Source of the DNA: an uncultured Labedella sp.
GTDB lineage: Bacteria; Actinomycetota; Actinomycetes; Actinomycetales; Microbacteriaceae
Direction of reading: 5' to 3'
Length of the DNA stretch: 5,732 nucleotides
Assembly (NCBI GenBank): GCA_934636065.1
Contig: CAKTZW010000150.1
Coordinates: forward strand, 1-5,732
Every line of letters starts with the position of its first letter. Position 1 is the first letter of the stretch. Below the pieces are notes generated by a model. It was not told where the DNA came from, did no database searches, and worked only from the letters and a program-made list of their open reading frames with translations. A program made the translations under genes and the position numbers. This document shows positions 1 to 5,712 of the stretch, piece after piece.

Positions 1-176
1 GTGATGCCCTTCTCGCGCTCGAGCTCGTTCGAGTCCATCGCACGGTCCTCGAGGTGAGCGTGCGCCTCGAACGAGTTCGTCTGGCGGAGCATCGCGTCGA
101 CGAGGGTCGTCTTGCCGTGGTCAACGTGTGCGACGATCGCCACGTTGCGGAGGTCGTTTCGGGTGGCAATTGCCAT
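1..176 (-). CDS. typA: Ribosome-associated GTPase TypA/BipA, N-terminal fragment
   Basis: This is the 5' end of a translational GTPase; 58 whole codons are visible before the gene leaves the window on the left. The start [20 protein letters not shown] runs into the G1/P-loop AHVDHGKTT at residues 16-24, where the Lys and Thr bind nucleotide phosphates. DAMLRQ follows, then [12 protein letters not shown] at 47-58, the switch I entry. The paired [13 protein letters not shown] and MDSN-LE-E-GI motifs are typical of TypA/BipA and differ from LepA (IDHGKSTLADR) and EF-G. Family members act on the 50S subunit, helping ribosome assembly and growth under stress or cold. The ATG at 176 is preceded by AGGGA (189-185) with an 8-base spacer. 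The upstream neighbour is a peptide transporter operon separated by a hairpin; no functional link is evident. The call is firm, but the catalytic His region, later domains and C terminus are not visible. Confidence 0.95.
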   Translation of the reverse strand, partial: MAIATRNDLRNVAIVAHVDHGKTTLVDAMLRQTNSFEAHAHLEDRAMDSNELEREKGI

Positions 177-184
177 GATTGTTA

Positions 185-189
185 TCCCT
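185..189 (-). promoter_or_regulatory. Ribosome binding site of typA
   Basis: The minus strand reads AGGGA followed by TAACAATC and the ATG at 176. The 8-base spacing is suitable and supports the chosen typA start. No clear -10/-35 pair is visible between this site and the hairpin at 219-255. Confidence 0.6.
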
Positions 190-218
190 GGTTCAGGCGC
201 GAGGTCCGCGCGGAAAGA

Positions 219-255
219 CCGTCGCCACCGTGGGATGTGCCCACGGTGGCGACGG
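219..255 (-). terminator. Hairpin terminator of the peptide transporter operon
   Basis: Bases 219-234 and 240-255 form a perfect 16-bp inverted repeat around the 5-base loop ATGTG (235-239 on the plus strand). It begins 11 bases after the TAG of the fused ATPase (267-269). Read on the minus strand, the stem is followed by TCTTTCC, a short and imperfect U-rich tail; the plus-strand side is followed by GAAGACGG with no U tract, so the likely direction is minus. High-GC bacteria often use strong stems with weak tails. The typA start codon is only 42 bases beyond the stem, so partial read-through into typA is possible. Confidence 0.75.
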
Positions 256-266
256 GAAGACGGCTG

Positions 267-2018
267 CTAACGGCCGAAGTGGAAGTTGGCACCCGGGATG
301 GCTTCGAGGAGCTTGCGGGTGTACTCCTGCTGCGGGTTGTCGAACACCTCATCAGTCGTCGCAGCCTCTACGATACGGCCCTTTTGCATCACGCACACGT
401 TGTCGGCGATAAGTCGCACGACGGCGAGGTCGTGCGTGATGAAGAGATACGTCAGCCCGAGCTCGGCCTGGAGGTCGGTGAGCAGGTCGAGGATCTGCCC
501 CTGGACCAGCACGTCGAGCGCCGACACCGCCTCGTCGAGGACGATGACGTCGGGCTTGAGCGCGAGGGCTCGGGCGACGGCGATCCGCTGCCGCTGACCG
601 CCGGACAGCTCGTTCGGGTAGCGGTTCACCGTCGAGGCGGGCAACGCCACCTGCTCGAGCAGTTCGAGGACCCGCGCTCGCCGCGACGCCCTGTCGCCGA
701 CGCCGTGGGTGACGAGCGGCTCCTCGATCGTGCGACCCACGCTGTAGAGGGGGTCGAGCGAGCCGTACGGGTCCTGGAAAACGGGCTGGACGCGGCGGCG
801 GAAGGACAGCAGGTCCGCGCCGGAGAGCGAGCCGATCTCCTTCCCGTCGAACCGGATCGACCCCGAGGTCATCTCCTCGAGCTTGAGCACGAGCTTCGCC
901 GCCGTGGACTTGCCCGAGCCGGACTCCCCCACGATCGCCGTCGTCGTCCCGCGCGCGATGGAGAAGGACACGTCGTCGACGGCCTTGAGCTCCTTCGTCT
1001 TGAAGCCGCCCTGACGGATCTGGTAGACCTTCGACGCGTTCTCGACGGTGATGATGTCGGGAGCCGTCGTGGTCTCGCGCTCGTCGGCGCGCGCGATGAG
1101 GACGTCGTCCTTCGCACCGATGGCGGCGATGTCCATGTGCTCGGTCGTCTCCGGCCGCCGCGCGGATTGGATGCGACGCGAGGCGAGGCTCGGCGCCGCC
1201 GACACGAGCTTCTGCGTGTAGGGGTGCAGAGGGTTCGCGAGGATGTCCTTCGAGCGTCCCGCCTCGACGACCTTGCCCTTGTACATCACGACGAGGTGCT
1301 CGGCCCGCTCGACCGCGAGCCCGAGGTCGTGGGTGATGAACAGGACGGACGTGCCGTAGTCGCGCGTGAGCGTCTCGAGGTGGTCGAGGATCGTGCGCTG
1401 CACCGTGACGTCGAGCGCCGAGGTCGGCTCGTCCGCGATGAGCAGCTTCGGACGCGACGACAGTCCGATCCCGATGAGGACGCGCTGCCGCATGCCGCCG
1501 GAGAACTGGTGCGGGTACTGCTTGAGGCGCTCGTCGGCGTCGGCGAGACCGGCCTCCTTGAGCACCTCGATCGTGCGCGTGCGCGCCGCCTTGCCCTGAG
1601 CGACCCCGTTGGCCTTGATGGCCTCCTCGACCTGAAACCCGATGTTCCACACCGGGTTGAGGTTCGACATCGGGTCCTGCGGGACGTAGCCGATCAGTCG
1701 GCCGCGGACGTCCTGCATCTGGCGGGACGAGATCGACGTGAGGTCGCGGCCCTCGAAGAGGATCTGACCGGCGGTGACCCGCCCGGTGCCCGGGAGCAGG
1801 TCGATGATCGCCTGCGCCGTCGTGGACTTGCCCGAGCCGGACTCCCCCACGATCGCGAGCGTCTCGCCCTGCCCGAGGGACAGGTTGACCCCGCGGACGG
1901 CGGGCACGAACCCGCGCTGCGTGGTGAATCCGACCTCGAGGTCACGGATCTCGAGGAGCGGAGCGGCCGCGGAGTCCGTGGTGGACTCGGCAGCGGAAAC
2001 TGTCGTCTGGCCGGTCAT
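267..2018 (-). CDS. Fused double ATP-binding subunit of peptide ABC importer (DppD-DppF/OppD-OppF type)
   Basis: This cytoplasmic 583-residue protein carries two complete ABC ATPase domains and should power the two adjacent permeases by itself. Domain 1 has Walker A GESGSGKST (58-66), Q-loop VPQDP (112-116), signature FSGGM (172-176), Walker B LLIADEPTSALD (192-203, catalytic Glu197) and His230. The HPYT motif (265-268) marks the oligopeptide-transporter C-terminal extension. A charged linker of about 45 residues follows. Domain 2 has Walker A (364-372), VFQDP (413-417), LSGGQ (471-475), Walker B VIVLDEAVSALD (491-502, Glu496) and His529, then a degenerate QEYT in place of HPYT. Both sites therefore look active. 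Only one cysteine (Cys542) is present, so the iron-sulfur cluster known in some OppD proteins is not expected. The ATG at 2018 shares ATGA with the permease stop, and GAGG lies 8 bases upstream, favouring coupled translation. Peptide is the likely substrate; nickel or another small solute cannot be excluded from this subunit alone. Confidence 0.95.
   Translation of the reverse strand: MTGQTTVSAAESTTDSAAAPLLEIRDLEVGFTTQRGFVPAVRGVNLSLGQGETLAIVGESGSGKSTTAQAIIDLLPGTGRVTAGQILFEGRDLTSISSRQMQDVRGRLIGYVPQDPMSNLNPVWNIGFQVEEAIKANGVAQGKAARTRTIEVLKEAGLADADERLKQYPHQFSGGMRQRVLIGIGLSSRPKLLIADEPTSALDVTVQRTILDHLETLTRDYGTSVLFITHDLGLAVERAEHLVVMYKGKVVEAGRSKDILANPLHPYTQKLVSAAPSLASRRIQSARRPETTEHMDIAAIGAKDDVLIARADERETTTAPDIITVENASKVYQIRQGGFKTKELKAVDDVSFSIARGTTTAIVGESGSGKSTAAKLVLKLEEMTSGSIRFDGKEIGSLSGADLLSFRRRVQPVFQDPYGSLDPLYSVGRTIEEPLVTHGVGDRASRRARVLELLEQVALPASTVNRYPNELSGGQRQRIAVARALALKPDVIVLDEAVSALDVLVQGQILDLLTDLQAELGLTYLFITHDLAVVRLIADNVCVMQKGRIVEAATTDEVFDNPQQEYTRKLLEAIPGANFHFGR
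903..938. repeat. Direct repeat, copy in domain 2 Walker A of the fused ATPase
   Basis: These 36 bases are identical, in the same orientation, to 1821-1856. They encode AIVGESGSGKST in the second ATPase domain. All 12 codons match at synonymous positions too. Allowing one mismatch (902 against 1820), the match extends to 42 bases (897-938). Confidence 0.9.
1821..1856. repeat. Direct repeat, copy in domain 1 Walker A of the fused ATPase
   Basis: This is the second copy of the 36-base exact repeat at 903-938, encoding the Walker A motif of the first ATPase domain. The copies lie 918 bases apart in the same gene and the same reading frame. Confidence 0.9.
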
Positions 2019-2965
2019 CGACGGGCCCTCGCCTTCGGGTCGAGCGCGTCCCTCACGACGTCGCCCATGAGGAGGAACGACAGCACGGTGACGGACAGCG
2101 CGGCGGCGGGATAGAACAGGACCATCGGCGCGGTCTGCACGGACGTGCGCGCCTGGCCGATGTCATTCCCCCAGGACATGATCGACGTGGGCAGACCGAT
2201 GCCGAGGAAGGACAGCGTCGCCTCCGCCACGATGAGCGTGCCGAGCGACGTCGTCGCGACGACGATGACGGGGTTGATCGCGTTCGGGACGACGTGACGC
2301 ACGAGGATCTGCAGTCGCGAGACCCCGAGCGCGGTGGAGGCGAGCACGTAGTCGGCGTTCTTCGCCGACAGCACGGCGCCGCGCATGATGCGGGCGATCT
2401 GCGGCCACGCGAAGAGCGACAGCACGAGGGCGACCGTCAGCGGGTCACGCGTCGGGAGGACCGACATGAGGACGATCGCGCCGAGCACGGTGGGGATGGC
2501 GAAGAAGACGTCGCCGACGCGGGACAGGATCGAGTCGAACCAGCCGCCGTAGTAGCCCGCGACGGCACCGAGCACCGTGCCGACGAGCGTCACGATGATG
2601 GTCGCCAGCAGGCCGACGAGGAGCGACGCCCGGGCGCCGAACACGACACGCGCGTAGACGTCGCAGCCCTGACGGGTGAAGCCGAACGGGTGACCGGCCT
2701 CCGGACCGCCGTTGCTGTCGGGCAGCAGGCAGCCGCGCGCCGGATCCGTGTGGGAGAACAGCTGCGGGAACGCCGCCACGATCACGACGAACAGGATGAG
2801 GACGGCGGAGATCCAGAACATGGGGCGCTTGCGCATCGACTCCCACGCGTCCGACCACGTCGTGCGGACCTTCGAGGACTCGTCGAACGAGTCCACGGCG
2901 CCGACGGGCGTCTCCTCGACGTCGGCGACGAAGTGGCCGTCGCGCTGCGGGTTGCTACTTGGCAT
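2015..2965 (-). CDS. Peptide ABC importer permease, DppC/OppC family
   Basis: This 316-residue inner-membrane permease pairs with the upstream DppB-type subunit. A cytoplasmic tail of about 48 residues, typical of the OppC N-terminal domain, precedes helix 1 (about 50-68). The outer loop holds HPFGFTRQGCDVYARVVFGA (92-111), the usual OppC-family element before helix 2 (about 112-136). Further hydrophobic segments lie near 150-170, 174-190, 228-257 and 282-302, giving six helices. The EAA coupling loop spans about 203-235 (ASTALGVSRLQILVRHVVPN at 209-228) and contacts the ATPase. LSFLGIGLP (251-259) and SWGNDI (264-269) are further family marks. I chose the ATG at 2965 because the protein then has normal family length and GAGG (2976-2973) sits 7 bases upstream. 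An ATG at 3103 is open in the same frame but would add 46 Ser/Arg-rich residues read out of frame through dppB. The start overlaps the dppB end by 11 bases, and the stop overlaps the ATPase start. Confidence 0.95.
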   Translation of the reverse strand: MPSSNPQRDGHFVADVEETPVGAVDSFDESSKVRTTWSDAWESMRKRPMFWISAVLILFVVIVAAFPQLFSHTDPARGCLLPDSNGGPEAGHPFGFTRQGCDVYARVVFGARASLLVGLLATIIVTLVGTVLGAVAGYYGGWFDSILSRVGDVFFAIPTVLGAIVLMSVLPTRDPLTVALVLSLFAWPQIARIMRGAVLSAKNADYVLASTALGVSRLQILVRHVVPNAINPVIVVATTSLGTLIVAEATLSFLGIGLPTSIMSWGNDIGQARTSVQTAPMVLFYPAAALSVTVLSFLLMGDVVRDALDPKARARR

Positions 2966-3884
2966 AACGGATCCTCGGGTCCAGGACCGCGTACAGCAGG
3001 TCCACGAGCAGGTTGGCGAGCATGTAGACGATGACCATGACCGCGACGAACGAGACGACCGTCGGTCCTTCACCGAGCTGGACCGCCTTGTAGACGGTTC
3101 CACCCACGCCGTTGATGTTGAAGATGCCCTCCGTGACGATCGCGCCGACCATGAGCGAGCCGATGTCCACGCCGAGGAACGTGATGACGGGGATCATCGA
3201 GTTCCGCAGGATGTGCACGCGGACCACGCGCGGTCGCGACAGTCCCTTGGCCGTCGCCGTGCGCACGAAGTCGGCGCCCACGTTGTCCGACACGCTTCCT
3301 CGCGTGAGACGGACGATGTAGGCGAACGAGACCGACGCGAGCACGAGGGCCGGGAGGATGAGGTCCTGGATCGGGGCGCCGGGACCCACGGTGGTCCGGA
3401 ACCAGCCGAGCTGGATGGCGAAGACGTACTGGAAGACGAAGCCGAGCACGAACGTCGGCACCGAGATGAGCAGGAGGCTCACGACGAGGGCGCTCGCGTC
3501 GAAGAGCTTGCCCTTGCGGAGCCCCGCGATGAGACCGACGAGGATGCCCGCGACCGCTTCGAAGGCGAGGGCGAGCATCGCGAGCCGGAAGGTGATCGGG
3601 AACGCCGAGGCGAGCAGGTCGGAGACGGGACGACCGGAGTAGGTCGTGCCGAGGTCGCCGGTCAGGATGCCGCCGACGTAGTAGAGGTATTGCACGATGA
3701 ACGGCTCATCGAGGTGGTACTGCTGCCGCAGCGCCGTGATGACCGCCTGCGACGGCGGGCGGTCGCCGAAGAGCGCCGCGATCGGGTCCCCCGGGAGGGA
3801 GAAGACCATGAAGTAGATGAGGAACGTGGCCCCGAAGAAGACGGGGATCAGCTGGAGGAGTCGTCGACCGACGTACCAGAGCAT
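2955..3884 (-). CDS. Peptide ABC importer permease, DppB/OppB family
   Basis: This 309-residue integral membrane protein forms half of the translocation channel. It opens with the family start MLWYVGRRLLQLIPVFFGAT, whose helix 1 is about 9-30. The extracytoplasmic loop contains GDPIAALFG (32-40), YHLDEPFIVQYLYYVGGILT (56-75) and GDLG (76-79), all characteristic of DppB/OppB. Hydrophobic segments near 98-122, 130-158, 173-193, 228-253 and 275-301 complete six helices. The EAA coupling loop is about 204-235 (ADFVRTATAKGLSRPRVVRV at 204-223). LDPRIRYAK at the end is the usual family terminus. The ATG at 3884 gives the expected length, but the Shine-Dalgarno is poor: only GCGGA lies in range. A small upstream ORF ends TGATG over this start, so coupled translation is possible. 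The gene lies 136 bases after the binding protein, with a hairpin between, and overlaps the next permease by 11 bases. Confidence 0.95.
   Translation of the reverse strand: MLWYVGRRLLQLIPVFFGATFLIYFMVFSLPGDPIAALFGDRPPSQAVITALRQQYHLDEPFIVQYLYYVGGILTGDLGTTYSGRPVSDLLASAFPITFRLAMLALAFEAVAGILVGLIAGLRKGKLFDASALVVSLLLISVPTFVLGFVFQYVFAIQLGWFRTTVGPGAPIQDLILPALVLASVSFAYIVRLTRGSVSDNVGADFVRTATAKGLSRPRVVRVHILRNSMIPVITFLGVDIGSLMVGAIVTEGIFNINGVGGTVYKAVQLGEGPTVVSFVAVMVIVYMLANLLVDLLYAVLDPRIRYAK
2973..2976 (-). promoter_or_regulatory. Ribosome binding site of the DppC-type permease
   Basis: GAGG followed by the 7-base spacer ATCCGTT and ATG at 2965. It lies inside the last codons of the upstream permease and supports the 316-residue form over a longer upstream start. 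Confidence 0.6.
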
Positions 3885-3952
3885 CAGATGTCCGCGCCAG
3901 GAGTCGAAAGCATGAGGATCGCAATCATGAGGGAGGGAAAGAGCCTACTCAC
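3884..3952 (-). CDS. Possible leader ORF before the DppB-type permease
   Basis: A 22-codon frame starts with GTG at 3952, just after the intercistronic hairpin, and reads MSRLFPSLMIAILMLSTPGA followed by Asp-Ile and TGA. Inner ATG codons at 3928 and 3913 are in the same frame and would give 14 or 9 residues. The stop TGA (3886-3884) shares its last A with the permease ATG, making TGATG. The middle of the peptide is hydrophobic. No start has a convincing Shine-Dalgarno; a pyrimidine run lies before the ATG at 3928. This may be a translational-coupling ORF or chance; I recognise no family. Confidence 0.2.
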   Translation of the reverse strand: MSRLFPSLMIAILMLSTPGADI

Positions 3953-3954
3953 CG

Positions 3955-3988
3955 CGGTGTCCGGGGCGCGTGCGCGCCCCGGACACCG
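3955..3988 (-). terminator. GC-rich intercistronic hairpin between binding protein and permease genes
   Basis: Bases 3955-3969 pair perfectly with 3974-3988, giving a 15-bp stem with the loop GTGC (3970-3973). It lies 32 bases after the binding-protein stop and 70 bases before the permease start. On the minus strand no U-run follows directly (CGGTGAGTAGG), so full termination is doubtful; a pyrimidine-rich stretch comes about 15 bases later. In other ABC importer operons, such as malE-malF, such hairpins protect the binding-protein mRNA or reduce read-through, so the binding protein is made in excess. That role is inferred here. Confidence 0.55.
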
Positions 3989-4004
3989 GGAGTCAGAACT
4001 AATA

Positions 4005-4018
4005 CAGGGTACGCCCTG
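4005..4018 (-). other. Small hairpin just after the binding-protein stop
   Basis: CAGGG and CCCTG form a 5-bp stem around four bases, two bases after the TGA of the binding-protein gene. The minus strand then reads TATTAGTT. The stem is short and could be chance; it might add to the effect of the larger hairpin downstream. Confidence 0.25.
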
Positions 4019-4020
4019 AA

Positions 4021-5667
4021 TCAGCCCTTGGTGATCTGGTGGTACAGCGGGACGGAGTCCCAGCCGAAGACCACGTTGTCGACGGTCTCAGCGGAGACGC
4101 CGTTGACGTTGGAGTACCACAGCGGGATCGTGGGCAGATCCTGGAGCAGCACCTCCTGCGCCTGCTGGTAGAGCTCGTTCGCCTCTTCCACGGTGGGAGC
4201 GACGCTTCCCTCGCGGATCAGGTTGTCGAACTCCTCGCTGCTGTAGCCCTCGTAGTTGGAGCCGGCACCCGTGAGGTAGTTCGGCGCGAGGAAGTTGTAC
4301 AGCGAGGGGTAGTCGGCCTGCCATCCGGCGCGGGTGGCACCGGTCAGCTTCTGGCCCTCGCGGTCGCCGAGGGCCTCGGCAAAGGTCGGGTAGGCCTTGC
4401 CCTCGGCGTTGATGCCAAGGGTGTTGGCGATGCTCTGCGTGACAGCGTCGACCCAGGCCTGGTGGCCGCCGTCGGCGTTGTACGAGATGTCGAAGACGGT
4501 GTCGCCGTACGGCGCGATCGCGTCGGCCTCAGCCCAGAGGCGCTTCGCCTCGTCCGGGTTGTACTCGAGCACCTCGGAGCCCTCGAGCTCCTCGGAGTAG
4601 CCGTCGATGACCGGCGACGTGAAGTCGGTGGCCGGCGTACGCGTGCCCTGGAAGATGATGTCGGTGACCTCTTCGCGGTTGATCGCCATCGAGACGGCGG
4701 CGCGACGGAGCTTGCCCTCCTCACCCGTCCAGTGCTCGAGGTACTGGGGGATGTTGATGGCCTGGAAGATCGCGGCGGGCTGGTTGACCGCACGGTCGCC
4801 GAACTCGTCCTCGTAGGTCTCGAACGCGCTGTCCGGGACGGCGTCGAGCACGTCGAGGTTGCCGCCCTGGACGTCGGCGTACGCCGCGTCCTGCGTCGCG
4901 TAGAACACGATGCGGAGGCCGTCGTTGACGGGCTTGCGGACACCGTCGTAGTCAGGGTTGGTCACGAGGTCGATCGCGACGTCGTGCTCCCAGGCACCCT
5001 CACCGTCGAGCATGTACGGTCCGTTGCCGACCGGGTTCTCACCGAAGGCCTCCATGTCCTCGAAGGCGACCTCGGGGAGCGGGCTGTAGGCGGAGTAGCC
5101 GAGTCGGAGCGGCCAGTCGGCCTCCGGCGCGGTGAGCGCGACCGTGAAGGTGAGGTCGTCCTCGACCACGAGGCCGCTCATCTCGGGAGCATCGGGCAGC
5201 TCGGCCTCGGGGTCCGCCGGAGCCGGCGTGTAGCCCTCGATGTTGTCGAAGAAGTAGGCGGCACCCTGCGCGTTGGCGGGGTTCGCGCCCCAGTTCCACG
5301 CGTCGACGAACGAGGAGGCGGTGACGGGCGTGCCGTCGGTGAACTCCCAGCCGTCCTTGAGCGTGACCGTCCAGTGCTGCGAGTCCTCGGACTCGATCGA
5401 CTCGGCGACGTCGTTCTCGATCTCGCCCTCTGCCGTGTAGGAGACGAGCCCCGCGAAGATCGAGGTGACGATCTTTCCGCCGCCGACCTCGGTCGTGTTG
5501 GTCGGGATCAACGGGTTCTGAGGCTCGTTGCCGTTGGTGCTGATGATGGCGGAGTCGCCCCCGTTGCCACCCTCGCCGCCCCCTCCGCCGGAAGTGCAAC
5601 CGGTCAGGACCAGCGCGCCGGCCCCGATCACGGCAAAGACACTCGCGGCTTTGCGATTGATGTTCAA
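4021..5667 (-). CDS. Peptide-binding lipoprotein of ABC importer (DppA/OppA family, SBP family 5)
   Basis: This 548-residue extracytoplasmic protein captures peptides for the importer. The N terminus MNINRKAASVFAVIGAGALV gives a basic n-region and hydrophobic core, followed by lipobox LTGC (21-24); Cys24 should be lipidated and become residue 1 of the mature protein. A Gly-rich tether (about 27-37) follows. The body has family 5 hallmarks: HWTVTLKDGWEFTDGTPVTA (98-117), NPVGNGPYML (211-220), RRAAVSMAINREEV (321-334) and GWQADYPSLYNF (448-459). The last aligns by eye with GWCADYN of enterobacterial OppA, whose Asp419 binds the peptide amino terminus; Asp452 would be its counterpart, which favours peptide as substrate. 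Length is normal for the family. The start is TTG at 5667; no other ATG, GTG or TTG nearby keeps the whole signal peptide, and AGGAGG lies just upstream. It is the first gene of the operon. Exact peptide preference cannot be read from sequence. Confidence 0.95.
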   Translation of the reverse strand: MNINRKAASVFAVIGAGALVLTGCTSGGGGGEGGNGGDSAIISTNGNEPQNPLIPTNTTEVGGGKIVTSIFAGLVSYTAEGEIENDVAESIESEDSQHWTVTLKDGWEFTDGTPVTASSFVDAWNWGANPANAQGAAYFFDNIEGYTPAPADPEAELPDAPEMSGLVVEDDLTFTVALTAPEADWPLRLGYSAYSPLPEVAFEDMEAFGENPVGNGPYMLDGEGAWEHDVAIDLVTNPDYDGVRKPVNDGLRIVFYATQDAAYADVQGGNLDVLDAVPDSAFETYEDEFGDRAVNQPAAIFQAINIPQYLEHWTGEEGKLRRAAVSMAINREEVTDIIFQGTRTPATDFTSPVIDGYSEELEGSEVLEYNPDEAKRLWAEADAIAPYGDTVFDISYNADGGHQAWVDAVTQSIANTLGINAEGKAYPTFAEALGDREGQKLTGATRAGWQADYPSLYNFLAPNYLTGAGSNYEGYSSEEFDNLIREGSVAPTVEEANELYQQAQEVLLQDLPTIPLWYSNVNGVSAETVDNVVFGWDSVPLYHQITKG

Positions 5668-5671
5668 GATT

Positions 5672-5677
5672 CCTCCT
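5672..5677 (-). promoter_or_regulatory. Strong ribosome binding site that fixes the TTG start of the binding protein
   Basis: The minus strand reads AGGAGG then AATC and TTG. The match to the 16S rRNA 3' end is perfect, but the spacing is short (4 bases). It decides the TTG start, since no ATG is available. A perfect site with a weaker start codon may set a high but tuned expression level. Confidence 0.75.
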
Positions 5678-5696
5678 GGTGAGATGGTCCGTGCGC

Positions 5697-5712
5697 GCGC
5701 AGCGTCGTGCGC
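5697..5712 (-). other. Possible leader hairpin upstream of the binding-protein gene
   Basis: GCGCA (5697-5701) and TGCGC (5708-5712) can form a 5-bp stem with a 6-base loop, 30 bases before the start codon. The surrounding 5690-5723 stretch is rich in GTGC/GCAC and holds overlapping CACGTG and GTGCAC palindromes. The window ends at 5732, so the promoter is not fully visible. In DNA of this composition such short repeats may be chance. Confidence 0.2.

Noticed and set aside
54..2114. Very long plus-strand open frame (686 codons) opposite the ATPase gene
   Set aside because: It is antisense to a gene with complete, ordered ABC motifs. Its translation is Arg/Asp/Glu/Val-rich, low in complexity and without recognisable domains, as expected from G/C-ending codons on the other strand.
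2966..3103. Longer DppC-type permease starting at 3103
   Set aside because: The extra 46 residues are a Ser/Arg/Thr/Cys-rich frame shift of the dppB coding sequence. The ATG at 2965 has a good Shine-Dalgarno and gives normal family length.
3706..3924. 72-codon minus-strand frame around the start of the DppB-type gene
   Set aside because: It begins at a TTG inside the gap and runs through the permease gene in another frame, giving Arg/Pro-rich sequence with no family features.
2712..4019. 435-codon plus-strand open frame opposite both permeases
   Set aside because: Its Arg/Glu/Asp/His-rich composition comes from reading hydrophobic permease codons on the complementary strand; no motif or suitable ribosome site was seen.
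3990..4020. Possible separate promoter for the permease genes in the gap
   Set aside because: TATTAG on the minus strand resembles a -10 element, but I see no matching -35 at a proper distance, and the hairpin would lie in the resulting transcript's leader.
4039..5682. 547-codon plus-strand open frame opposite the binding-protein gene
   Set aside because: It mirrors the lipoprotein gene almost exactly, has shadow-like Val/Arg/Asp/Leu composition, and shows no family motif. A genuine overlapping gene would need independent evidence.
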